From NCBI RefSeq assembly GCF_000367345.1, contig NZ_BARE01000002.1, forward strand, positions 124,001 through 188,000: a stretch of DNA of 64,000 nt, given 5' to 3'. Made by a program: the position numbers and the translations under genes. The notes under the pieces are model-generated. The model ran no database searches. It saw only the letters and a list, made by a program, of their open reading frames with translations, and was not told the origin of the DNA. This DNA comes from Sphingobium xenophagum NBRC 107872 (GTDB lineage Bacteria; Pseudomonadota; Alphaproteobacteria; Sphingomonadales; Sphingomonadaceae). Positions 26,561-34,225 of this stretch are shown here, piece after piece; position 1 is the first letter of the stretch, and each line of letters starts with the position of its first letter.

Positions 26561-27301
26561 ATGAAAAGGCGTAAACTTGTCGTCGGCAACTGGAAGATGA
26601 ACGGCCTTAAGGCGCATCTGGGCGAAGTCGAAGCGATTGGCGGCATCGCGGCCAATCATCAGGGGGTGGATGTTGGACTATGCGTGCCAGCGACTTTGAT
26701 CGCGGCCGCGGCGCAGGTTCGGGGCGGAGCCTTTATCGGGGCGCAGGATTGCCACATGAACGCCAGCGGCGCCCATACCGGTTGCCTGTCCGGCGCGATG
26801 CTGGCCGAAGCGGGGGCCGGCTGGACAATCGTTGGTCATAGCGAGCGGCGGCAGGACCAGGGCGAGAGCGATGCCGATGTCGCGGCCAAGGCGCTGGCGG
26901 CAAAGGCGGCGGGCCTGAAGGTGATATTGTGCGTGGGTGAAAGCCTGGACGTACGCGACGCGGGCGACGCTGAAGCGGTCGTTTCGGCGCAGTTGCTGGC
27001 GTCGCTGCCAGAAGGCGCGGCGGCCGACTGGCTGGCGATCGCCTATGAACCCATCTGGGCGATCGGCACCGGGCGGATACCGACGATGGAAGCGGTCGAC
27101 GCGATGCACCGGGCGTTGCGGGATGCGCTGGCCAGCCGGATCGGCGACGAGGCAGCGGGGATGCGTATTCTCTATGGCGGATCGATGAACGGTGACAATG
27201 CCGCGGAATTGATGGGAATCGCCGATGTCGATGGCGGGCTGGTCGGCGGGGCCAGCCTGACGGCGGACAAGTTCGCGCCGATCATTGCGGCGGCTGATTA
27301 A
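26561..27301 (+). CDS. tpiA: Triosephosphate isomerase
   Basis: TpiA interconverts dihydroxyacetone phosphate and glyceraldehyde 3-phosphate. The 246-residue protein has the active-site residues Asn11 and Lys13 in VGNWKMNG, the catalytic His in IVGHSERR near residue 95, the catalytic Glu in AYEPIWAIGTG near 160 and the phosphate-binding ILYGGSMN near 205. It is divergent from the ppiD-like gene with a 169-base spacer and is followed by secG. Confidence 0.97.
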   Translation: MKRRKLVVGNWKMNGLKAHLGEVEAIGGIAANHQGVDVGLCVPATLIAAAAQVRGGAFIGAQDCHMNASGAHTGCLSGAMLAEAGAGWTIVGHSERRQDQGESDADVAAKALAAKAAGLKVILCVGESLDVRDAGDAEAVVSAQLLASLPEGAAADWLAIAYEPIWAIGTGRIPTMEAVDAMHRALRDALASRIGDEAAGMRILYGGSMNGDNAAELMGIADVDGGLVGGASLTADKFAPIIAAAD

Positions 27302-27309
27302 TCCCAACC

Positions 27310-27385
27310 TCCGTTCGTTTCGAGCGAAGTCGAGAAATGCTGGCGCTATTTGTGCGGCTTCTCGACTGCGCTCGAAGCGAACGGA
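27310..27385. repeat. REP-like inverted repeat, family B
   Basis: Arms of 27 bases (27310-27336 and 27359-27385) read TCCGTTCGTTTCGAGC at one end and GCTCGAAGCGAACGGA at the other. It lies between the co-directional tpiA and secG genes. It is nearly the same subtype as the repeat at 29575-29649. Confidence 0.82.
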
Positions 27386-27486
27386 TGGTGTGTTAAGCCA
27401 AAGACGCCACGCGCAATGGTTGCCCCCGCGACGCTTCGTCGCTATGTGCGCGGCAACATATCCCATTTCCGGACAGAACCCGTCGC

Positions 27487-27843
27487 ATGTTCACTTTTCT
27501 TCTCGTCGTGCAGGCGATCATCGCCGCCCTGCTGGTTACCGTCATCCTGATGCAAAAGTCGGAAGGCGGCGGGCTGGGCGTTGGCGGTAGCCCGGCGGGC
27601 TTCATGTCGGCGCGCGGCGCGGCGGATTTCCTGACGCGATCGACCACGGTGCTGGCGACGATCTTCGTCACTTTGTCCATCGTCATGGCGGTGATCGCGT
27701 CGGTGCGTCATGCGCCCAGCGACATCGACACGTCGCTGGTCAAGCAGGCGCCGGTCACGCAGAACGCGCCGGCCACCAGCGCCGATCCGCTGGCGGGTGC
27801 GGCGAATGCGGCTGGCAACAGCGCCGTTCCGCTCGCCAACTAA
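27487..27843 (+). CDS. secG: Preprotein translocase subunit SecG
   Basis: SecG is the small SecYEG subunit that assists SecA-driven export. The 118-residue protein has two membrane helices: residues 3-21 (TFLLVVQAIIAALLVTVIL) and 55-73. Between them lies the conserved cytoplasmic loop MQKSEGGGLGVGG. The C-terminal 40 residues are Ala/Pro-rich and disordered-looking, longer than in E. coli but common in alphaproteobacteria. Confidence 0.95.
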   Translation: MFTFLLVVQAIIAALLVTVILMQKSEGGGLGVGGSPAGFMSARGAADFLTRSTTVLATIFVTLSIVMAVIASVRHAPSDIDTSLVKQAPVTQNAPATSADPLAGAANAAGNSAVPLAN

Positions 27844-27873
27844 CCCGTTCACCGACATTTCCAATATTTTTTG

Positions 27874-27899
27874 AGCGCGCGTGGATTCGCGCGCTTGCT
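27874..27899 (+). terminator. Possible terminator after secG
   Basis: An 8-bp stem (AGCGCGCG 27874-27881, CGCGCGCT 27888-27895) with a 6-base loop is followed by TGCTCTTTGTTGTT. The T run is broken, so termination may be partial and allow read-through into pyrG. Confidence 0.45.
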
Positions 27900-27933
27900 C
27901 TTTGTTGTTCTGAAAGGCTAGGCCTCTTCTCCC

Positions 27934-29565
27934 ATGACGCGGTATATTTTCATCACCGGCGGCGTGGTCTCCTCGCTTGGTAAAGGCCTGATGGCTGCAT
28001 CCCTGGCAGCGCTGTTGCAGGCGCGGGGCTATCGCGTGCGAATCCGCAAGTTCGATCCCTATCTGAACGTCGATCCGGGCACGATGTCGCCCTATCAGCA
28101 TGGCGAAGTCTATGTGACCGACGACGGGGCGGAGACTGACCTGGATCTGGGCCATTATGAGCGCTTTACCGGCGTTTCCGCGCGCCAGAGCGACAATGTG
28201 ACGCAGGGGCGCGTCTATCAGACGATCATCACCAAGGAACGGCGCGGCGACTATCTGGGCGCGACGGTGCAGGTCATTCCGCACGTCACCGACGAGATTA
28301 AGGCGTTCGCGCTGGCCGATACCGACGATATTGATTTCGTGCTGTGCGAGATTGGCGGCACGGTGGGCGACATCGAATCGCTGCCTTTCATGGAGGCGAT
28401 TCGCCAGCTGCATAATGATCTCGACCGGGGCCAGTCGATCTTCGTCCATGTGACGCTGGTGCCCTATATTGCGGCGGCAGGTGAGCTCAAGACCAAGCCG
28501 ACCCAGCATAGCGTGCGCGAACTGACGTCGCTGGGCATCCAGCCCGACATTTTGCTGTGCCGCTGCGAGCAGCCTTTGCCCGAAGGCGAACGGCGCAAGA
28601 TCGCGCTGTTCTGCAATGTGCGGCCCGAAGCCGTCATTCCCGCGCTCGACGCCAGCAGCATCTATGCGGTGCCCGCACAATATCATGCCGAAGGTCTGGA
28701 CGCCGAAGTGCTGCGCGCCTTTGGCATCGAAGGGTCGCCGATGCCGTCGCTGGAGCGGTGGGACGACATCATGGACCGGCAGCAGAATCCGGAAGGCGAG
28801 GTCACGATCGGCGTGGTCGGCAAATATGTCGGCCTGCCCGACGCCTACAAATCGCTGCACGAGGCGCTGACCCATGGCGGTTTTGCCAATCGGGTGAAGG
28901 TGAAGATCAAGTGGATCGACGCCGAACTGTTTGAGAAGGGCGACGATGTCGCCGCGTTCCTGGAACCCATGCACGGCATTCTGGTCCCCGGCGGCTTTGG
29001 CGTACGCGGGTCGGAAGGCAAGATCGCCAGCGTCAAGTTCGCGCGTGAACGCAATGTGCCATTTTTCGGCATTTGCCTGGGGATGCAGATGGCCTGCATC
29101 GAGGGTGCGCGCAATACGGCGGGCATAGCGGATGCTTCGACCACCGAATTTGGCGAAACGTCGGAGCCGGTCGTCGGCCTCATCACCGAATGGATGAGCG
29201 CGGAAGGCTTGCAGAAGCGCACCGCCGAAACCGATCTGGGCGGCACGATGCGGCTGGGCGCCTATCCCGCGAAACTGACCGGCAACAGCGTGGTCGCGGG
29301 CATTTATGGCGCGGACGAGATCAGCGAGCGGCATCGCCATCGCTATGAGGTCAATGCCGGCTATCGCGAGCGGCTGGAAAAGGGCGGGCTGATTTTTTCC
29401 GGCATGTCGCCCGACGGCACGCTGCCCGAAATCGTCGAACGGCCTGACCATCCCTGGTTTGTCGGCGTGCAGTTCCACCCGGAACTCAAGAGCAAACCGT
29501 TCGACCCGCACCCGCTGTTCGCCAGTTTCATCGAAGCGGCGGTCAAGCAGAGCCGGTTGGTGTAA
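27934..29565 (+). CDS. pyrG: CTP synthase
   Basis: PyrG aminates UTP to CTP using ATP and glutamine. The 543-residue protein has the synthase domain signature [16 protein letters not shown] at the N terminus, [20 protein letters not shown] near 45, and [11 protein letters not shown] near 140. The C-terminal glutamine amidotransferase domain carries the catalytic Cys in [12 protein letters not shown] near residue 380 and the His-Glu pair in [10 protein letters not shown] near 513. The gene stands alone between secG and a family B repeat. Confidence 0.98.
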   Translation: MTRYIFITGGVVSSLGKGLMAASLAALLQARGYRVRIRKFDPYLNVDPGTMSPYQHGEVYVTDDGAETDLDLGHYERFTGVSARQSDNVTQGRVYQTIITKERRGDYLGATVQVIPHVTDEIKAFALADTDDIDFVLCEIGGTVGDIESLPFMEAIRQLHNDLDRGQSIFVHVTLVPYIAAAGELKTKPTQHSVRELTSLGIQPDILLCRCEQPLPEGERRKIALFCNVRPEAVIPALDASSIYAVPAQYHAEGLDAEVLRAFGIEGSPMPSLERWDDIMDRQQNPEGEVTIGVVGKYVGLPDAYKSLHEALTHGGFANRVKVKIKWIDAELFEKGDDVAAFLEPMHGILVPGGFGVRGSEGKIASVKFARERNVPFFGICLGMQMACIEGARNTAGIADASTTEFGETSEPVVGLITEWMSAEGLQKRTAETDLGGTMRLGAYPAKLTGNSVVAGIYGADEISERHRHRYEVNAGYRERLEKGGLIFSGMSPDGTLPEIVERPDHPWFVGVQFHPELKSKPFDPHPLFASFIEAAVKQSRLV

Positions 29566-29574
29566 ACCGATTAT

Positions 29575-29649
29575 CCGTTCGCTTCGAGCGTAGTCGAGAA
29601 GCCTACAGCGTCGCGCTTGGCGTTTCTCGACTACGCTCGAAACGAACGG
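29575..29649. repeat. REP-like inverted repeat, family B
   Basis: Arms start CCGTTCGCTTCGAGCGTAG (29575) and end CTACGCTCGAAACGAACGG (29649). The repeat separates the convergent pyrG and sugar dehydrogenase genes, 10 bases after the pyrG stop and 6 before the other stop, so it may end both transcripts. Confidence 0.82.
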
Positions 29650-29655
29650 CTGAAA

Positions 29656-30792
29656 CTACCCCGCAGGCGTCAGTTTCAGCATCCGGCCCTGCGATCCCCG
29701 GTCGCCATCCTCCAGCAGCCATAGCGCGCCGTCCGGCCCCTGTTCCACTTCGCGGATGCGGGCGCCCATGTTCCATTGGTCCGCCTTGGCAGCGCTATCG
29801 CCGTCCAGCTTCACGCGGACCAGGCTCTGGCTCGACAGGCCGCCGATGAAGAGGCTGTTCTTCCATTGCGGGAAAAGGTCGCCGGTATAATAGAGCAGCC
29901 CGGCCGGTGAGATGACAGGGTTCCAGCTGACTTTGGGCGCTTCAAATCCATCGCCCGGTGCATGGTCGGGAATCGGCTTGCCATCATAATGGTCGCCGTT
30001 CGACACTTTGGGATAGCCATAGTTGAGGCCCGGTTTGACGAGGTTCACTTCGTCCCCGCCCTTTGGTCCCATTTCCTGTTCCCACAGGCGGCCATCCTTG
30101 TCGAAGGCGATGCCGAGCAGGTTGCGATGGCCATAGGACCAGATCGCCGGGTTAAACCCCTGCGCGGCCAGCGGATTGCCCGCCGCGGGCGTGCCGTCCA
30201 GATTGAGGCGCAACACCTTGCCCAGCGTTGCCTTGGGGTCTTGGGCGGGATCGAATTTCTGCCGCTCGCCATTGGTGAAGAAGAGATATTTGCCGTCCGG
30301 CGAAAAGGCGATGCGGCCCGAATAATGGCCATTGCCATCGACATAGGGGCTGGCGCGGAAAATGACATGAACGCCGTCCAGCCGGGTCGTCCCGTCGCTG
30401 GCCTGGGCAAAGGCGCCCTTGGCCAGCGCCACGCCCTTCACCCCGTCGCGGCTTTCGGAAAAGCTGAAATAGACCATCTTGTCCTGCGCGAAATGGGGGG
30501 AGAGGACGACGTCCATCAGCGCGCCCTGACCAGCGCTGTCGACGGCGGGGATGCCCGCGACCGGAATTTTGGTGCCGTTTTTCGGATCGAACAGGATCAT
30601 CTCGCCCGCCTTCTCCGTCACCAGCGCGCGTCCGTCGGGCAGGAAGGTCATGGCCCAGGGGGCGTCGAAGTCGGCGATGGTCGCGACCTTGAACGGCTTG
30701 TCCGGCGTGGCGGCATTCTGGCCGGTGGCATTGTCGGCCGAACAGGCAATGAGGATAAGGGGCAGGGTAGCGAGCGTAACAGACTTCATCAT
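29656..30792 (-). CDS. PQQ-dependent sugar dehydrogenase family lipoprotein
   Basis: The 378-residue protein begins with a lipoprotein signal (MMKSVTLATLPLILIAC) and has the six-bladed GSDH/aldose sugar dehydrogenase fold, as in E. coli YliI: FDAPWAMTFLPDGRALVTEKAGE near 45, GRIAFSPDGKYLFFTNGER near 165, YGHRNLLGIAFDKDGRLWEQEMGPKGGDEVN near 220. These enzymes oxidise aldose sugars with PQQ in the periplasm. The start is ATG 30792 or 30789; GGAG lies just upstream. The frame continues 27 codons further but only by reading through the family B repeat. Confidence 0.9.
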   Translation of the reverse strand: MMKSVTLATLPLILIACSADNATGQNAATPDKPFKVATIADFDAPWAMTFLPDGRALVTEKAGEMILFDPKNGTKIPVAGIPAVDSAGQGALMDVVLSPHFAQDKMVYFSFSESRDGVKGVALAKGAFAQASDGTTRLDGVHVIFRASPYVDGNGHYSGRIAFSPDGKYLFFTNGERQKFDPAQDPKATLGKVLRLNLDGTPAAGNPLAAQGFNPAIWSYGHRNLLGIAFDKDGRLWEQEMGPKGGDEVNLVKPGLNYGYPKVSNGDHYDGKPIPDHAPGDGFEAPKVSWNPVISPAGLLYYTGDLFPQWKNSLFIGGLSSQSLVRVKLDGDSAAKADQWNMGARIREVEQGPDGALWLLEDGDRGSQGRMLKLTPAG

Positions 30793-30799
30793 ATGGTCT

Positions 30800-30919
30800 C
30801 CGTTCGCCCCCCGATCAAGCCGGGGGCAGGCTCTGAGCGAAGTCGAAGGGCTATGCTGAGCATGGCGAAGCACCTCTCTTCGTTCGGTGGAGGGCTTCGA
30901 CTTCGCTCAGCCCGAACGG
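30800..30919. repeat. REP-like composite repeat, family B
   Basis: Outer ends CCGTTCG (30800) and CCCGAACGG (30919) enclose family B units CTGAGCGAAGTCGAAGGGC and GGGCTTCGACTTCGCTCAG plus a shorter internal piece (CTATGCTGAGCATGGCGAAG). It is longer than the other copies and looks like one unit nested in another. It covers the 5' side of the sugar dehydrogenase gene and touches its ribosome site. Confidence 0.75.
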
Positions 30920-31010
30920 TTAGAATACAGCAGAACGAATAATGTTGCAGATTATCGGCGGCCTGCCTATATGACGCCTGCTTCCTTACATCGTCAAACA
31001 TGTCAGGGTC

Positions 31011-31027
31011 GCAGGCACACCGCCTGC
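31011..31027 (+). promoter_or_regulatory. Hairpin in the rimP-nusA leader
   Basis: GCAGGC (31011-31016) and GCCTGC (31022-31027) form a 6-bp stem with a 5-base loop 34 bases before the rimP start. It could be part of an operon leader structure. Nothing shows what it does. Confidence 0.3.
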
Positions 31028-31060
31028 GGCAGCGGCGGGTTTATATAGTCTGGAGATTGC

Positions 31061-31585
31061 ATGGCGGACATCGCCGCACTGACTGCGCTGATCGAACCGG
31101 AGGTGAAGGCTTTGGGCTTTGACCTTGTGCGGGTGAAGCTGTTTGGGCAGGGCGATGAGCGCACGCTTCAGATCATGGCCGAGCGTCGGGAAACGCGGCA
31201 GCTGGTGATCGACGATTGCATGACGATCTCGCGCCGCCTGTCGGACCTGTTCGATGAGGTTGACCCGATCGAGGAAGCCTATCGGCTGGAGGTCAGTTCG
31301 CCGGGGATCGACCGTCCGCTCACCCGCCTGCACGATTTTGTCGAATGGGGCGGGTTCGAAGCGCGGATCACGGTGACCGAGCCGATCGACAATCGCAAGA
31401 CGTTCAAGGGCGTGCTTGGCCCGGTCGAGGGCGAGAATATCGGGTTCAAGGATACCAAGGTCGGGCATGTCGTCATCCCCTTTGGCCTGATCGACACTGC
31501 CAAGCTGGTGCTGACGGACGCGCTGATTAATGCTACCATGCCGCTCTCTGCCGAGGGTGCGGACGATATCGAAACCGAAGGATAA
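31061..31585 (+). CDS. rimP: Ribosome maturation factor RimP
   Basis: RimP binds the 30S subunit and is needed for late assembly of its head. The 174-residue protein has the N-terminal domain motif LIEPEVKALGFDLVRVKL and the family signature YRLEVSSPGIDRPLTRLHDFVEW near residue 72, followed by the SH3-like C-terminal domain. It is the first gene of the rimP-nusA-infB operon and ends 11 bases before nusA. Confidence 0.96.
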   Translation: MADIAALTALIEPEVKALGFDLVRVKLFGQGDERTLQIMAERRETRQLVIDDCMTISRRLSDLFDEVDPIEEAYRLEVSSPGIDRPLTRLHDFVEWGGFEARITVTEPIDNRKTFKGVLGPVEGENIGFKDTKVGHVVIPFGLIDTAKLVLTDALINATMPLSAEGADDIETEG

Positions 31586-31596
31586 GGGTTCTTTCC

Positions 31597-33195
31597 ATGG
31601 CCAACGCCATTTCCGCCAACCGGGCCGAACTGATCGCCATCGCCAATTCGGTGGCCAGCGAAAAGATGATCGACAAGGCGATCGTCATCGAGGCGATGGA
31701 GGACGCGATCCAGCGCGCTGCGCGGGCGCGTTACGGCGCCGAGAATGATATTCGCGCCAAGCTGGACCCCGACAGCGGCGACCTGCGCCTGTGGCGCGTC
31801 GTCGAAGTGGTCGATGTGGTCGAGGATTATTTCAAGCAGGTCGACATCAAGGCCGCGCAAAAGTTGCAGAAGGGCGCAGTCGTCGGCGATTTCATCGTCG
31901 ATCCGCTGCCCCCCATCGACCTGGGCCGCATCGACGCCCAGTCGGCCAAGCAGGTGATCTTCCAGAAGGTCCGCGATGCCGAGCGCGAGCGTCAGTATGA
32001 GGAATTCAAGGACCGCGTGGGTGAAATCATCACCGGCGTCGTGAAATCGGTCGAGTTCGGCCATGTCGTCGTTAATCTGGGCCGGGCCGAAGGCGTCATC
32101 CGCCGCGACCAGCAGATCCCGCGCGAAGTCGTCCGCGTTGGCGATCGCATCCGGTCGGTCGTGCTGAACGTGCGCCGCGAAAATCGCGGGCCGCAGATTT
32201 TCCTGTCCCGCGCGCACCCCGAATTCATGAAAAAGCTGTTCGCGCAGGAAGTGCCCGAAATCTATGATGGCGTCATCACCATCATGGCCGCCGCGCGCGA
32301 TCCGGGCAGCCGCGCCAAGATCGGCGTGATCAGCCGCGATTCGAGCATCGACCCGGTCGGCGCCTGCGTCGGCATGAAGGGCAGCCGCGTGCAGGCGGTC
32401 GTGCAGGAAATGCAGGGCGAAAAGATCGACATCATCCCCTGGTCGGAAGATACGGCAACCTTCGTCGTCAATGCGCTTCAGCCCGCCCAGGTCAGCCGCG
32501 TTCTGATCGACGAGGAAGAAGAGCGGATCGAAGTCGTCGTTCCCGACGATCAGCTGTCGCTCGCCATCGGTCGTCGCGGCCAGAATGTCCGCCTCGCCAG
32601 CCAGCTAACCGGCAAGGCGATCGACATCATGACCGAAGCCGACGCCAGCGAGAAGCGGCAGAAGGAATTCGTCACCCGGTCCGAAATGTTCCAGAACGAA
32701 CTGGACGTGGACGAGACGCTGTCGCAGCTGCTGGTGGCCGAGGGCTTTGGCGAGCTGGAAGAAGTCGCCTATGTCAGCATCGACGAACTAGCCTCGATCG
32801 AAGGCTTTGACGATGATCTGGCGGGCGAATTGCAGAGCCGCGCGCTTGAGGCGCTGGAGCGGCGTGAAGCAGCGTCGCGGGAAGAACGGCAGGCTCTGGG
32901 CGTCGAGGATGCCCTGGCCGACATGCCGCACCTTACCGAAGCGATGCTGGTGACGCTGGGCAAGGCGGGCATCAAGACGCTCGACGATCTGGCAGACCTT
33001 GCCACCGACGAACTGGTGCAGAAGAAGCGCGTCGACCAGCGCCGCCGCAAGACCGAAAGCGCCGAGGACAAGGGTGGCATTTTGGCCGCCTATGGCCTGT
33101 CGGACGAGCAGGGCAATGAGATCATCATGGCCGCCCGCGCGCATTGGTTTGAAGATGACGCATCCGCGTCGGGGCTCGAGAACGAGGAAGCCTGA
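31597..33195 (+). CDS. nusA: Transcription termination/antitermination factor NusA
   Basis: NusA binds RNA polymerase and nascent RNA and controls pausing, termination and antitermination. The 532-residue protein has the N-terminal polymerase-binding domain, an S1 domain near residues 140-200 (EIITGVVKSVEFGHVVVNLGRAEGVI), two KH domains (FMKKLFAQEVPEIYDGVITI; LSLAIGRRGQNVRLASQLTG) with CVGMKGSRVQAVVQEM between them, and two acidic C-terminal HhH repeats (residues about 360-500) as in E. coli. A tautomerase gene follows 6 bases after the stop. Confidence 0.97.
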   Translation: MANAISANRAELIAIANSVASEKMIDKAIVIEAMEDAIQRAARARYGAENDIRAKLDPDSGDLRLWRVVEVVDVVEDYFKQVDIKAAQKLQKGAVVGDFIVDPLPPIDLGRIDAQSAKQVIFQKVRDAERERQYEEFKDRVGEIITGVVKSVEFGHVVVNLGRAEGVIRRDQQIPREVVRVGDRIRSVVLNVRRENRGPQIFLSRAHPEFMKKLFAQEVPEIYDGVITIMAAARDPGSRAKIGVISRDSSIDPVGACVGMKGSRVQAVVQEMQGEKIDIIPWSEDTATFVVNALQPAQVSRVLIDEEEERIEVVVPDDQLSLAIGRRGQNVRLASQLTGKAIDIMTEADASEKRQKEFVTRSEMFQNELDVDETLSQLLVAEGFGELEEVAYVSIDELASIEGFDDDLAGELQSRALEALERREAASREERQALGVEDALADMPHLTEAMLVTLGKAGIKTLDDLADLATDELVQKKRVDQRRRKTESAEDKGGILAAYGLSDEQGNEIIMAARAHWFEDDASASGLENEEA

Positions 33196-33201
33196 TCCGC
33201 C

Positions 33202-33438
33202 ATGCCGTTCGTTGATATCCGTCTGGCCGGTAGCGTCACGCGCGAGCAGAAAGCCGCGCTGGTCGCCGACATCACCCAGTCGCTCGTTGAGCGGCTGGGG
33301 AAGCCGGCGGCTGCCGTGCAGATCAATATCACCGAACTGAGCCTGGAAAATTACGCGGCGGGCGGGCAGCTTTTGGCCGACCGCGCACCAGCGCCCTCTC
33401 ATAGGGAGGACGCCATTGCTGCGGACACTCCCCGATGA
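33202..33438 (+). CDS. 4-oxalocrotonate tautomerase-like protein within the nusA operon
   Basis: The 78-residue protein begins MPFVDIRLAGSVTREQKAAL, so removal of Met exposes Pro1, the catalytic base of the tautomerase superfamily. LVADITQSLVERLGKPAAAVQ and INITELSLENYAAGGQL complete the 60-residue core, with a short polar tail after it. The family isomerises keto/enol acids; the actual substrate is unknown. It sits 6 bases after nusA and 63 before the YlxR-like gene, a place that normally holds only ylxR, so it looks like an insertion into the conserved operon. Confidence 0.88.
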   Translation: MPFVDIRLAGSVTREQKAALVADITQSLVERLGKPAAAVQINITELSLENYAAGGQLLADRAPAPSHREDAIAADTPR

Positions 33439-33501
33439 GCGTTTAGGCCTATCCAATAGCGTTGGGGTTGCCAGTCCATCCGTTTTCGCGGAGGGGCACG
33501 C

Positions 33502-34215
33502 ATGACCGAACGCAAATGCATATTGACCGGCGACCGCGCCGACCCTGAAACGCTGATCCGCCTGGCGATCGGCCCGGACGGGCAGGTGCTGCCCGACGTC
33601 CGCGCCAAGGCGCCGGGGCGGGGCGCCTGGATTGGCGTCAGCCGGGCCGAGCTGGAAACCGCGCTCGCCAAGGGCAAGCTCAAGGGCGCGATCGCGCGTT
33701 CCTTCAAGGACGGGGCGCTTCAGATCGAGGCGGACCTGCCCGAACGGATCGAACAGGCGTTGCGGCAGGATTTGCTCAGCCGTCTGGGGCTGGAAGCGCG
33801 CGCCTCCATGCTGCTCACAGGTTCGGAAAAAATCGATACCGCGTGCCGCAAGGGGCTGGTCAAATTGCTGCTCCATGCCGCCGATGCGGCGGCCGATGGC
33901 AATCGCAAGCTGGACCAGGCGCTGCGCGTCGGGCAGGAAGCGGAAGGCAGCGATCTTGCAGGTATCGTCTTGCCTGTGGACCGCGAGGCCCTATCTATGG
34001 CAATGGGGCGCGATAATGTCGTCCATGTTGCGGTGACCGACTCGCGCGCGGCATTGCGCCTGCGTGCGGCCCTGGGCCGCTTGGAAAGCTATCTGGGTTG
34101 CGTTATCGAGGCGCCCGCGCAGGCGGAGGAGCGATCCTCCGCTGCGCAGGGTGCCGAGATTGCATGGAATGATGCGTCGGTGCCTGCACCGGCCGGTGAT
34201 GAAGTGAAGGGTTAA
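33502..34215 (+). CDS. YlxR/DUF448 RNA-binding protein fused to an L7Ae-like domain
   Basis: The 237-residue protein has an N-terminal YlxR domain (TERKCILTGDRADPETLIRLAIGPDGQVLPDV with GRGAWIGVSR, residues 1-75) and a C-terminal ribosomal L7Ae/YlxQ-like domain (LRQDLLSRLGLEARASMLLTG, then GLVKLLLHAADAAADG). In Gram-positive bacteria these are two genes, ylxR and ylxQ, between nusA and infB; the fused form is usual in alphaproteobacteria. It probably binds structured RNA. infB follows after 10 bases. Confidence 0.9.
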   Translation: MTERKCILTGDRADPETLIRLAIGPDGQVLPDVRAKAPGRGAWIGVSRAELETALAKGKLKGAIARSFKDGALQIEADLPERIEQALRQDLLSRLGLEARASMLLTGSEKIDTACRKGLVKLLLHAADAAADGNRKLDQALRVGQEAEGSDLAGIVLPVDREALSMAMGRDNVVHVAVTDSRAALRLRAALGRLESYLGCVIEAPAQAEERSSAAQGAEIAWNDASVPAPAGDEVKG

Positions 34216-34225
34216 GTTCAGTCGT

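Noticed and set aside
30793..30873. 27-codon N-terminal extension of the sugar dehydrogenase
   Set aside because: The extension is translated repeat DNA and would hide the lipoprotein signal.
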